Assembly (NCBI GenBank): GCA_052387815.1
Contig: JBQTIU010000062.1
Coordinates: 1 to 9,077, forward strand
Direction of reading: 5' to 3'
DNA length: 9,077 bases
Origin: JBQTIU01 sp052387815
GTDB lineage: Bacteria; Pseudomonadota; Alphaproteobacteria; CACIAM-22H2
Shown one piece after another: positions 1-5,324 of this stretch (position 1 is its first letter; each line of letters begins with the position of its first letter). The position numbers and the translations under genes are program-made. The notes beneath the pieces were generated by a model. That model was not told where the DNA came from. It did no database searches and saw only the letters and a list, made by a program, of their open reading frames with translations.

Positions 1-1
1 C

Positions 2-94
2 GCCGAGATGGACGCCCTCAACCTCCAACGCCACGACTTCCACGGCGATTGGAACTACACCATCAGCCCAAAAACCAACATCGTGCAGCAGTAG
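2..94 (+). CDS. C-terminal end of an ISAzo13-family transposase (partial, 5' end outside window)
   Basis: Thirty codons followed by TAG, open to the window edge. The translation includes AEMDALNLQRHDFHG followed by DWNYTISP. This matches the C-terminal signature I know from ISAzo13-family (DDE) transposases, which end in a segment like 'AEMxAxNLxRxxFHGEWNYTIxP'. Only the tail is visible, so whether the element is intact upstream cannot be judged. The IS end probably lies shortly after the stop, near the start of the TACGTA-containing stretch at about 110, but I cannot define the inverted repeat. The family call rests on motif memory over a short stretch. Confidence 0.75.
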   Translation, partial: AEMDALNLQRHDFHGDWNYTISPKTNIVQQ

Positions 95-109
95 ATTCTC
101 AACAGGGCC

Positions 110-127
110 TTACGTAGAAATCCGTAT
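110..127 (+). promoter_or_regulatory. Candidate FixJ-type binding site: paired TACGTA-like half-sites
   Basis: TACGTA at 111-116 is followed exactly 10 bp later by TCCGTA at 121-126, one helical turn apart. TTACGTAG at 110-117 matches 7 of 8 positions of GTAMGTAG, the consensus I recall for FixJ of Sinorhizobium. The site lies 38 nt before the ATG at 164 of the receiver gene, so an activator-type promoter here would give a very short leader. The second half-site is imperfect. A like arrangement precedes the FixK-like gene. Confidence 0.45.
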
Positions 128-154
128 TTCGCCCGCCCGCCGTCCGGAGTTAGC

Positions 155-610
155 TTGGCGCGGATGAGCGGCGCCGGGCCAACCCCAACGCAGGAGTCGC
201 GCGCGGCCCGCGCGCGCGCACCGACGATCTTCGTCGTCGACGACGACGAGGCGGTGCGCGATTCGTTGAGGGCGCTCTTGGAGTCGCATTGTCTCGACGT
301 GGAAGACTACGGATCCGGGGCCGATTTCCTCGGCCGCTACGGGTGCGATCGCGACGGCTGCTTGGTGCTCGACATCAACCTCCCCGGCATGAGCGGCCAC
401 GAGCTCGTGAAAGTCATGAGGGCGAAAGGAATCGATATCCCGGTCATCCTCATCACCGGCCGCGTCGATGCGGAGGCCAAGGCGCTCGCCGCCGGGACCG
501 CGGCGCTGTTGGAGAAACCGATCGAGGAGGGACGCCTCCTCGACACCATCCGCCGCGCCCTGGCGGCGCGGGCACTCCTAAGATCGGGCCGCCTACGCAA
601 TACTACGTAG
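155..610 (+). CDS. Single-domain response regulator, FixJ-like receiver
   Basis: A 151-aa protein consisting of one CheY-like receiver domain (about residues 23-140) with no DNA-binding or enzymatic output domain. Visible receiver residues are the acidic pair D29/D30 in VVDDDEAVRDS, the likely phospho-acceptor D73 in LVLDINLPGMSG, the switch threonine T101 in ITGR, and K121 in LLEKP. The DxxLPGMSG and EKP sequences are typical of the FixJ/TodT receiver group. The TTG at 155 is 5 nt after GGAG (146-149); ATG at 164 is the alternative, which would remove three residues. A basic tail follows the receiver. It lies 85 nt upstream of the FixK-like gene, and its stop codon overlaps that gene's candidate FixJ site. 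No cognate histidine kinase is in the window. It may act as a phosphate sink or a protein-binding regulator; the partner is unknown. Confidence 0.9.
   Translation: MARMSGAGPTPTQESRAARARAPTIFVVDDDEAVRDSLRALLESHCLDVEDYGSGADFLGRYGCDRDGCLVLDINLPGMSGHELVKVMRAKGIDIPVILITGRVDAEAKALAAGTAALLEKPIEEGRLLDTIRRALAARALLRSGRLRNTT
594..610 (+). promoter_or_regulatory. Candidate FixJ-type binding site before the FixK-like gene
   Basis: TACGCA at 594-599 and TACGTA at 604-609 are spaced exactly 10 bp apart. CTACGTAG at 603-610 matches 7 of 8 positions of the GTAMGTAG FixJ consensus as I remember it. The site overlaps the last codons of the receiver gene. If TTAATT at 647-652 is the -10, transcription would start near 659, placing the pair near -57, a usual distance for FixJ-type activation, with a leader of about 37 nt to ATG 696. 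The -10 choice is a guess. Confidence 0.45.
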
Positions 611-695
611 GGACAAGACCTGACTTACCCGCCGCCGCAAGCCGGCTTAATTCCATCTCCCAGAGTATCGCAACGCGAGACGAAGGGAGTTGGAC

Positions 696-1454
696 ATGGT
701 CACCTCGCTCGGGGTTTCCGGAAACAGCGGGCAGGACAGGTATCGCCACTTCGCGCGAGGCGCGTTCGTCCCGCCCGGGATCGGGCCCTTTGCGATCGGA
801 CGGAGCGCGGAGGCGATCGAGGATATCGACGATATCGCCGCCCCGCTCGCACTCAAGCGCGGGCAGGCCGTCTTCCACGAGGGCGATCCCGCCACCGGCT
901 ATTTCAAGGTCGCGAGCGGCGTCGTGCGGATGTGCAAGGTGCTCGCCGACGGGCGCCGGCACATCGCGGAATTCTTCTTCCCCGGCGATTTCTTCGGCTT
1001 CGGCCGCTTCGACACCCACGCCTATACGGCCGAGGCGATCACCGAGGCGAAGATCCTCCGCTATCCCCGCCGCCACGTCGAGGCGTTGTTCGAAACCCAT
1101 CCGAAATTGGGCCTCCGGCTCCTGGCGACGGTGTGCGGCGGATTGTCCCAGGCCCAGGATCAGATGCTGCTGCTCGGCCGCAAGACGGCGAGGGAACGGA
1201 TCGCCTCGTTCCTTCTGACGATGGCCGCGCGGCGGGCGGGCACCTCGCCCACGGGCGCGCGCATCGACCTGCCGATGAGCCGGGGTGACATCGCGGACTA
1301 TCTCGGGCTCACCATTGAGACCGTGTGCCGCACGCTTTCCGAGCTCAAACGTGAAAAGATCATTGCGCTTCCGGACCGCCAGGGCGTGATCGTGCTGCGC
1401 ATGGATGTGTTGAGGGCGCTCGGCGAGGGGGACGGCGAGCGGCGGGCGGCGTGA
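696..1454 (+). CDS. Crp/Fnr-family transcriptional activator, FixK-like
   Basis: A 252-aa DNA-binding regulator. A cyclic-nucleotide-binding-type beta-roll spans about residues 45-150 (GYFKVASGVVRMCK, EFFFPGDFFGFG), then a dimerisation helix (QAQDQMLLLGRKTARERIASFLL) and a winged helix-turn-helix at about 185-235. In the recognition helix, E208, C211 and R212 (LGLTIETVCRTL) occupy the E-xx-S-R positions that read TTGA-type half-sites in FNR/FixK. There is no N-terminal cysteine cluster, so it is not an oxygen-sensing Fe-S FNR; it fits FixK. ATG at 696 is preferred over TTG at 690 because AAGGGAG (683-689) lies 6 nt before it. The neighbouring FixJ-like receiver and the TACGTA pair upstream fit a FixJ-to-FixK cascade for low-oxygen gene control, which is inferred. 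The Ser-to-Cys change in the recognition helix may be redox relevant. Confidence 0.9.
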   Translation: MVTSLGVSGNSGQDRYRHFARGAFVPPGIGPFAIGRSAEAIEDIDDIAAPLALKRGQAVFHEGDPATGYFKVASGVVRMCKVLADGRRHIAEFFFPGDFFGFGRFDTHAYTAEAITEAKILRYPRRHVEALFETHPKLGLRLLATVCGGLSQAQDQMLLLGRKTARERIASFLLTMAARRAGTSPTGARIDLPMSRGDIADYLGLTIETVCRTLSELKREKIIALPDRQGVIVLRMDVLRALGEGDGERRAA

Positions 1455-1795
1455 GGTGGCGTCCCCAACACGATCGACGCGAGAACCCCTTGGGGTGAGA
1501 TCATTCGATGGCCCTAGCACGAAACGATCATCATGCGCCGTGGCGATCGACACGCAGACCGAATACGCCCCCGTAATACATTGTTTTTGTTTCGTTTTCC
1601 TGGCCACTACTCCAAAACCAGCGCGGTCCGGGCATCTGCATGTAGCCGGAGCGTCGCAGGGCGGCGCTGGACTGGTGTGGGTGCTTGCCGGCCAGCACCA
1701 ACGGCGAGTTGGAGCTTGGACAAGCCCCCCGAGTCGGCTGGCAAAACGATCCGGTGCGTCCCATATTAACCCATGGTAGCACCAAGAGGCACCTC
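1455..1795. other. 341-nt intergenic stretch without a recognisable gene
   Basis: No open frame here gives a protein I recognise. ACCCC-TT-GGGGT near 1486-1497 is a compact inverted repeat without a following T-run. A T-rich patch lies at about 1580-1600. GTGCTTGCCGGCCAGCAC at 1681-1698 is an 18-bp palindrome with one mismatched pair. An overlapping - strand frame is open from 1842 to 1531 but has no ribosome binding site or known motif. CATATT at 1762-1767 could serve as the -10 of the antitoxin operon, with no convincing -35. The stretch may be degraded mobile DNA. Confidence 0.4.
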
Positions 1796-2080
1796 ATGCC
1801 AACCTTACCCACCACCAGCCTGAAACTGGATGCCGAGATCAAGGCCCGCTTGCAGAAGCTCGCACACGCACGCCGCCGCTCGTCTCATTGGTTGATGCGC
1901 AAAGCGATCGAGCAGTACGTCAAGCGCGAGGAACGGCGCGAGCAACTACGGCAAGATGCGCTCGCCGCAGGGGCCGAATATCGGGCATCGGGTCAGCATG
2001 CGACCGCGGCCGAAGCGGACGCATGGCTGGCTCGGCTTGAGGCTGGCGAGGACGCGGAACCGCCCCCCTCTCACGAATAA
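1796..2080 (+). CDS. Ribbon-helix-helix (CopG/ParD-like) antitoxin
   Basis: A 94-aa protein. Residues about 6-50 form a ribbon-helix-helix DNA-binding domain: a short strand (TTSLKLDAEI), then two helices (KARLQKLAHARRRSSHWLMRK followed by AIEQYVKREERRE). The remainder is an Ala/Glu-rich tail that in such antitoxins wraps the toxin (AAEADAWLARLEAGEDAEPPP). The ATG is preceded by AAGAGG at 1784-1789 with a 6-nt gap, which settles the start over longer upstream readings. The stop is 3 nt before the GTG of a RelE/ParE toxin, the usual antitoxin-first operon. It should repress its own promoter through the RHH domain. The reading frame is intact although its toxin is broken, so it may now act only as a stray repressor or protect against related toxins. 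Confidence 0.88.
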   Translation: MPTLPTTSLKLDAEIKARLQKLAHARRRSSHWLMRKAIEQYVKREERREQLRQDALAAGAEYRASGQHATAAEADAWLARLEAGEDAEPPPSHE

Positions 2081-2083
2081 TCC

Positions 2084-2370
2084 GTGCCACGACTGATCTG
2101 GACGCCGCCCGCGCTGCGGGACGTGGCGTCTGCATGGCTTCCTGGGGCCGAAAAACCGCGACGCTGCTCGGCCGTGCAATTCGCGCCATCCGGCAGGGCG
2201 TCAAGGGGCTGGCCACGCATCCCGAGGTCGGCCGGCCGGTCGAGGAGATGCCGCCCGAGTTCCGGGAATGGTTCATCCAATTCGGCGACAGCGGCCATGT
2301 GGCGCTCCACCGCTATGACGGCGCGATGGTCGCGACCCTGGCGGTGTGGCATGGGATGGAAGCCGGCTAG
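2084..2370 (+). pseudogene. RelE/ParE-family toxin broken by two frameshifts
   Basis: The toxin can be rebuilt from three frames. Codons 2084-2128 give VPRLIWTPPALRDVA, 2130-2171 give LHGFLGPKNRDAAR, and 2173-2367 give RAIRAIRQGVKG through GLATHPEVGRPVEEMP to ALHRYDGAMVATLAVWHG, ending at TAG 2368-2370. The joined product has the RelE/ParE layout: N-terminal strand WTPPALRD, a helical pair, the GRPVEEMPPEFRE segment and terminal beta strands with RYDG and VWHG. The first shift looks like loss of two bases in a CGCG run near 2127-2129, the second like one extra C near 2172. As read, neither the GTG-started frame nor the internal ATG at 2134 gives a full toxin. It follows the antitoxin by 3 nt. 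Sequencing error is possible, but two separate shifts favour decay. Confidence 0.82.
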
Positions 2371-2494
2371 TGAACAGATGCGGATGCGCAGCATTCGAGC
2401 GCAGCGTGTGACCGAAATTTTTTTCTACGCCCACGGCGCTCCCACACGCGACGCGCCGATGTGGTCCGCGCTCGCGCTACGTAATTGATGGGCA

Positions 2495-2571
2495 TGGCGT
2501 CCCCGGCGTGACTCGAACACGCGACCTACGGTTTAGGAAACCGGCGCTCTATCCAACTGAGCTACGGGGAC
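2495..2571 (-). tRNA. tRNA-Arg, anticodon CCU, with encoded CCA (left copy)
   Basis: Read on the - strand it folds as a full cloverleaf. The acceptor stem is GTCCCCG/CGGGGAC, D-stem GCTC/GAGC, anticodon loop TTCCTAA (anticodon CCT, decoding AGG), variable loop AGGTC, and T-arm GCGTG-TTCGAGT-CACGC. The discriminator is G and CCA is encoded. The outermost anticodon-stem pair (27-43) is C opposite T, a mismatch; the other four pair. A TATAAG element lies 9 nt upstream. It is identical to the copy at 5467-5543, so either could be functional. Confidence 0.96.
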
Positions 2572-2580
2572 GCGCCGGCC

Positions 2581-2586
2581 CTTATA
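2581..2586 (-). promoter_or_regulatory. -10 element of the left tRNA-Arg gene
   Basis: On the - strand TATAAG lies 9 nt before the tRNA 5' end, a usual place for a tRNA -10. No good -35 is seen about 17 nt further up. The same hexamer is kept in the right copy at 5553-5558. Confidence 0.5.
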
Positions 2587-2700
2587 GCAGATCGCGGGAA
2601 CGAAGGCGACGGGGGCCGTTGGCGGGGCGCAATTCCGTTTCTCGGGCGCCCCGCGGTGGGGCTAGAATCGGCCAAGCCCTTGACCGGCAGGAGCAGCCCC

Positions 2701-2736
2701 ATGACCATCGCCCCGTCCTCGCGCGCCGCCGCCGGC
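2701..2736 (+). pseudogene. Truncated 5' end of a second TauD-like dioxygenase gene
   Basis: Twelve codons (MTIAPSSRAAAG) match the first twelve of the intact dioxygenase gene at 5673 (MTIAPSSHAAAG), including its ribosome binding site AGGAG and the TAGAAT -10-like hexamer at 2663-2668. After 2736 the homology stops and the sequence becomes the inner part of an IS3-family orfA in the opposite orientation. It is a duplication or integration scar, and a transcript from its promoter would run antisense into the IS remnant. Confidence 0.85.
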
Positions 2737-2919
2737 CGCCCGCCGCCCTTCTCGAACACCAGCGCCGCCCCGTCCAGCACCGCCTTCTTCCAGCCGTAGA
2801 TCTGGTTCGGGTGGACCCGAACCGGGCTGCCAACTCCGGTACCGTCTCGTGCCCGGCAATCGCCGCCAACGCCACTTCGCCTTGAACGCCGCGGCGTGCT
2901 TCTTGCGGATGTCCGTCAT
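2737..2919 (-). pseudogene. IS3-family transposase orfA, truncated and frameshifted
   Basis: Read on the - strand from ATG 2919, which follows AAGGAG by 6 nt. The first frame gives MTDIRKKHAAAFKAK, the second ALAAIAGHETVPELAARFG, and the third VHPNQIYGWKK followed by AVLDGAALVFEKGGG. This is the helix-turn-helix N-terminal region of IS3-family OrfA proteins (HTH_Tnp_1 type, with the PNQIYGWKK signature). Two single-base losses separate the frames, one in AAG-GTG near 2874 and one in the G-run before VHPNQ near 2823. The gene is cut at 2737 by the tRNA/tauD repeat, so the rest of orfA and all of orfB are missing. The left boundary may be off by a few bases because both sides are rich in GCC and CGG. 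Confidence 0.85.
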
Positions 2920-3283
2920 CGTCCGCTCCTTCAGTTTCGCCACCTATAGGAGCAGAGTTCCACCTTAGCCAGTTGTGCAGTTTTCCGGGCTCACCTCACG
3001 CATCTCTTCGAAATGTTGCGACCTCGAGCCACCAACGATTGGGCCTCTCCGGACTTCGGCGACAAGGCTGCCCCGCGCTATGGCAGCGTGTTACTATTCC
3101 AACCTAATATGCTGTGGCAGACTTGAGCAATGCGTGCGGTTTTCCACAATCTATTCGTCGGGAACCCGCCTGTTGGGTCGCCTGGCGTTGGGTGTGGCGC
3201 GGAGGACCTCACGGTGTTCGACGTGCCGCAGCGAATGTCCCGGATGTTGGACCCGGCTCGGCCGATCTCAAGTAAGGCCCCTG
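2920..3283. other. 364-nt stretch with no confident gene: IS leader and cassette upstream region
   Basis: The first part (2920 to about 2975) is the leader and probable left-over terminal end of the IS3-family element; I could not define its inverted repeat. A + strand frame is open from 2975 into the next gene, but its translation before residue 104 (Cys- and Ser-rich, without family features) does not look like protein. A possible small ORF at 3130-3306 is listed separately. The promoter of the accessory cassette should lie here, but I see no clear -35/-10 pair. Confidence 0.4.
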
Positions 3284-3306
3284 GTGAAGCGGCGGTCAGG
3301 GTATAA
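3130..3306 (+). CDS. Possible small ORF upstream of the cassette (58 aa), doubtful
   Basis: ATG at 3130 opens a 58-codon frame ending in TAA at 3304-3306. The translation includes LTVFDVPQRMSRMLDPARPIS, which has a plausible amphipathic, protein-like composition, and it overlaps the next gene by 23 nt in another frame, as genes in this cassette do. There is no strong ribosome binding site (GAG at 3125-3127 only) and I know no homolog. It could be a leader peptide, the end of a decayed gene, or chance. Confidence 0.2.
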   Translation: MRAVFHNLFVGNPPVGSPGVGCGAEDLTVFDVPQRMSRMLDPARPISSKAPGEAAVRV

Positions 3307-3727
3307 TCCGAAACGGCGGATAGCGTCGGCGAACCATTTGTCGCCTGAGAGGCGCGAAGCGCTCGCCGAACGCGCGTCATATGGCGGCAATCCAGAGCAC
3401 AAGCGCAATCCTGCGGATTACGGGCTGATTCCGCCGGCCAGTCCGCGCCCTGGAAAGACGATACGCGATGCGGCGCGACCGATCTGGAAGGCCGCCGCCA
3501 CAGACTTGCTGAAGGCCGGGTTGCGGAGGGGAACGATGAGCCCCTGCGGTCCTGAACATTGGCCACCGCAAGTCTGGGCGGTCTCCGAGTCCGGCGAAGT
3601 CTTTGAGTCGCAACTTGAAAACCCCACTCAAGGTGTCTATCATGGTTACCCTCTGCCAGAAGACGACGACTTCCGGAACACTGTAAAGGACGAATGGGCA
3701 AAGCGTGATCGACATGCTCACGATTGA
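3284..3727 (+). CDS. Unrecognised 147-aa protein, first gene of the accessory cassette
   Basis: The GTG at 3284 follows AAGG (3274-3277) by 6 nt; the frame stays open further upstream, but that part does not look like protein. The N-terminus is basic (VKRRSGYNPKRR), then comes a helix (LSPERREALAERA), a conserved-looking YGGNPEHKRNP segment at 33-43, a Pro-rich linker, and a compact C-terminal half with probable beta strands (VWAVSESGEVFESQLEN at 97-113, then GVYHGYPLPEDDDF). I have an impression of similar hypothetical proteins, with YGGNPEHK and YHGYPMP, beside IrrE-like genes in Alphaproteobacteria, but know no named domain or function. The stop overlaps the start region of the next gene, so the two are probably translated together and their products may interact. 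The composition is less GC-rich than the flanking chromosome. There is no signal peptide or membrane segment, so it is probably cytoplasmic. Confidence 0.75.
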   Translation: MKRRSGYNPKRRIASANHLSPERREALAERASYGGNPEHKRNPADYGLIPPASPRPGKTIRDAARPIWKAAATDLLKAGLRRGTMSPCGPEHWPPQVWAVSESGEVFESQLENPTQGVYHGYPLPEDDDFRNTVKDEWAKRDRHAHD

Positions 3728-5015
3728 GGCGGACTGGGAAGTGCTGGGGCGGGGCACCCCGGAAGAGCGTGCCTGCTTCGCCGCGCTCGGGCTCCGCTAC
3801 GGCAATGTTTGGTTGACACAGGCTGAAGACGCCTTCGTTAACCGGGTGCGGAACAAGGTTCACCTGTCGGCCTACCGTCTGGCGGAATGGTTTGCGTGGA
3901 ACTGGTGGCGGCTGAGGTGGGAGCCCCGCACCCAGGCCCCAGACTGGGCGCTCGCCCATCGCATGACGACGATCGGCGGCGGGTATGTTTGGCCGAATAT
4001 CACCGTCTTTTCAGACGGCGAGCGCATTGTCCTGCTCACAAAGCCGACCCGGCGTCGTGCGCAAGAGTCCCTCCACTACATCCTCGACTTGCCTGTCGTC
4101 GTGCGCGCCGGTGCCTTCGAAGACGCAGTCGACGGCTTCATCGACCAAGTGTGTGGGCAACTACGCGCGGAACAGGTTTTGGAGACGAACCTCGACCGCA
4201 TATGGACCGACGTCCGTGCCGAGCGCCTCGATCGGAACGTGGCGATTCGCCGTCGCTTCGAGGCGCTGCTCGGCTTTGATCCCGATGAGGCGACGGCGCA
4301 AGTTATCGAGGGATTGGTGGGAGACGCCGCCTCCGTTGGCGAATGCGCGATGACCGAGATCGCTGCCGACCACACACCGGACGGCAACGTCCTTACGGCG
4401 GCGGCGCTGCAGCAACTCGCAACGGATTGCGGTTTGGAGGCTTTTCCGCGAGATGCTGTACGACTGAAGCCGCACATCGTGCTACCGCCGACCGGGGAGG
4501 TCCCGGCTTGGCAGCGCGGCGCGAAGGCGGCGAGGGCGCTGCGGGAACAGGAAGGCCTCGGCGCTGGGCCCATCGATAACGCCAGGCTTGCCGAGATGGC
4601 CGGGGTCAGCGGATCGGCGATGACCGTGCGGGAGGGAGGGACGACGCTGTCGTTTGCCTTGGACGAGAACATGTCGGTGGGTCGCGTAGTGCTGCGCTCG
4701 AAATGGGAGACGGGTCGCCGGTTCGACCTCGCGCGCCTTCTCGGCGACCGCATCGCAGGCGGACAAGGCGGCAAGCTGTTTCCGGCTACCCGCGCCGACA
4801 CCTACCGCCAGAAGGTGCAGCGTTCATTCGCGGCGGAGCTTCTTAGTCCGTTTGAAGCAGTTGACGAGATGCTGGGGGGTGACATCTCGGGGGAGAAGCA
4901 GCAGGAAGCTGCCAAGCACTATAACGTATCGGAGAGGACAATCTGGACGCTGCTCGTCAATCACGGCCGCATCGACCGAGATGAACTCGACGTCGAGACG
5001 GTTGCGGCAGCGTGA
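3705..5015 (+). CDS. ImmA/IrrE-like (M78 fold) protein with degenerate HExxH motif
   Basis: A 436-aa protein from GTG 3705; ATG at 3714 is the alternative start, and both overlap the upstream gene. The N-terminal half is unfamiliar and Trp/Arg-rich (HLSAYRLAEWFAWNWWRLRW at 53-72, then GGGYVWPNITVFSDGERI). Residues about 270-310 (AWQRGAKAARALREQEGL, then GPIDNARLAEMAGV) resemble the preamble of ImmA/IrrE proteins. In the C-terminal region, RRFDLARLLGDRI lies where M78 peptidases have RFTLAHELGHLL; the zinc-binding HELGH is R344-L-L-G-D348. The following helix RSFAAELLSPFEA (373-385) keeps E378, matching the third zinc ligand, and a helix-turn-helix-like AAKHYNVSERTIWTLLVNHG ends the fold. It therefore probably keeps the fold without proteolysis. 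ImmA/IrrE proteins cleave or bind repressors to switch mobile or stress genes, so a sensor or scaffold role is plausible but not shown. It pairs with the preceding gene. Confidence 0.75.
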   Translation: MIDMLTIEADWEVLGRGTPEERACFAALGLRYGNVWLTQAEDAFVNRVRNKVHLSAYRLAEWFAWNWWRLRWEPRTQAPDWALAHRMTTIGGGYVWPNITVFSDGERIVLLTKPTRRRAQESLHYILDLPVVVRAGAFEDAVDGFIDQVCGQLRAEQVLETNLDRIWTDVRAERLDRNVAIRRRFEALLGFDPDEATAQVIEGLVGDAASVGECAMTEIAADHTPDGNVLTAAALQQLATDCGLEAFPRDAVRLKPHIVLPPTGEVPAWQRGAKAARALREQEGLGAGPIDNARLAEMAGVSGSAMTVREGGTTLSFALDENMSVGRVVLRSKWETGRRFDLARLLGDRIAGGQGGKLFPATRADTYRQKVQRSFAAELLSPFEAVDEMLGGDISGEKQQEAAKHYNVSERTIWTLLVNHGRIDRDELDVETVAAA

Positions 5016-5054
5016 GCGCCCCCACCAGACATAAGGCCAAGTAGGCACCGTCCG

Positions 5055-5324
5055 ATGCGTCGCCGCCACCATATCCATTACTATGGCGGCAGTTCGATCG
5101 AAAAAGTCCCGATTAATTGGCCGAAGTGGTTTCAGGAGATTCTCGACAAGACCAAAGCGTCAAGCGAGTCCAACAAGGTGAAGGCGCAGCTATACCTTGA
5201 TGAGTTGGATAAGCCCATTGCCGAGGCCCGTGACGAGTGGGAAGCGGCTAGGTATCGTGGGAGGCGGAATGCGTTTGTGGAGGGCTTAGAAAAGCGCCTA
5301 AAGAGCGGCCAGAAATCTCCCTAG
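5055..5324 (+). CDS. Small charged protein of unknown function, last gene of the cassette
   Basis: An 89-aa frame from ATG 5055, 39 nt after the IrrE-like gene. The N-terminus is basic and aromatic (MRRRHHIHYYGG). The rest is mostly charged helix (EKVPINWPKWFQEILDKTK, ESNKVKAQLYLDELDKPIAE, RDEWEAARYRGRRNAFVEGL), with a basic end. There is no signal peptide, membrane segment or known motif. Codons are much more A/T-rich than in the chromosome on either side, which favours foreign origin. The ribosome binding site is weak (AAGTAGG at 5039-5045, with a 9-nt gap). It could be a small partner or regulator of the two genes before it. Confidence 0.6.
   Translation: MRRRHHIHYYGGSSIEKVPINWPKWFQEILDKTKASSESNKVKAQLYLDELDKPIAEARDEWEAARYRGRRNAFVEGLEKRLKSGQKSP

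Larger units (their letters stand above)
2493..2736. repeat. 244-bp direct repeat, left copy (tRNA-Arg plus start of the dioxygenase gene)
   Basis: Aligns without gaps to 5465-5708 at a constant offset of 2972. By eye there are six mismatches, all outside the tRNA gene: within TAGCAG/TATCAG, GGAACG/GGAGCG, GACGGG/GACAGG, TTGGCG/TTGCCG, CCCCGC/CCCTGC and TCGCGC/TCGCAC. The left edge lies 2 nt beyond the tRNA CCA end. The right edge is inside codon 13 of the TauD-like reading frame, where the sequence turns into an IS3-family orfA remnant. Confidence 0.93.

Noticed and set aside
289..1218. A 309-codon + strand frame spanning the receiver and FixK-like genes
   Set aside because: It is out of frame with both real genes, very rich in Arg, Pro and Ser, and crosses their boundary.
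1457..1466. TGGCGTCCCC, identical to the 3' end region of the tRNA-Arg gene, as a possible older attachment site
   Set aside because: Only 10 bp match and the following bases diverge; in GC-rich DNA this is weak evidence, and no second boundary is seen.
603..1607. A 334-codon open frame on the - strand opposite the FixK-like gene
   Set aside because: It is antisense to a clear Crp/Fnr gene and its composition (Arg, Ala, Gly, Pro, Glu, with no domain) is what a GC-rich gene gives when read on the other strand.
2412..2430. T-run near 2420-2426 as the terminator of the toxin-antitoxin operon
   Set aside because: The nearest inverted repeat (TGCGC/GCGCA) is short, has a 9-nt loop and ends well before the T-run.
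3078..3959. A 293-codon - strand frame opposite the cassette genes
   Set aside because: No ribosome binding site or domain; it covers the junction of two well-supported + strand genes.
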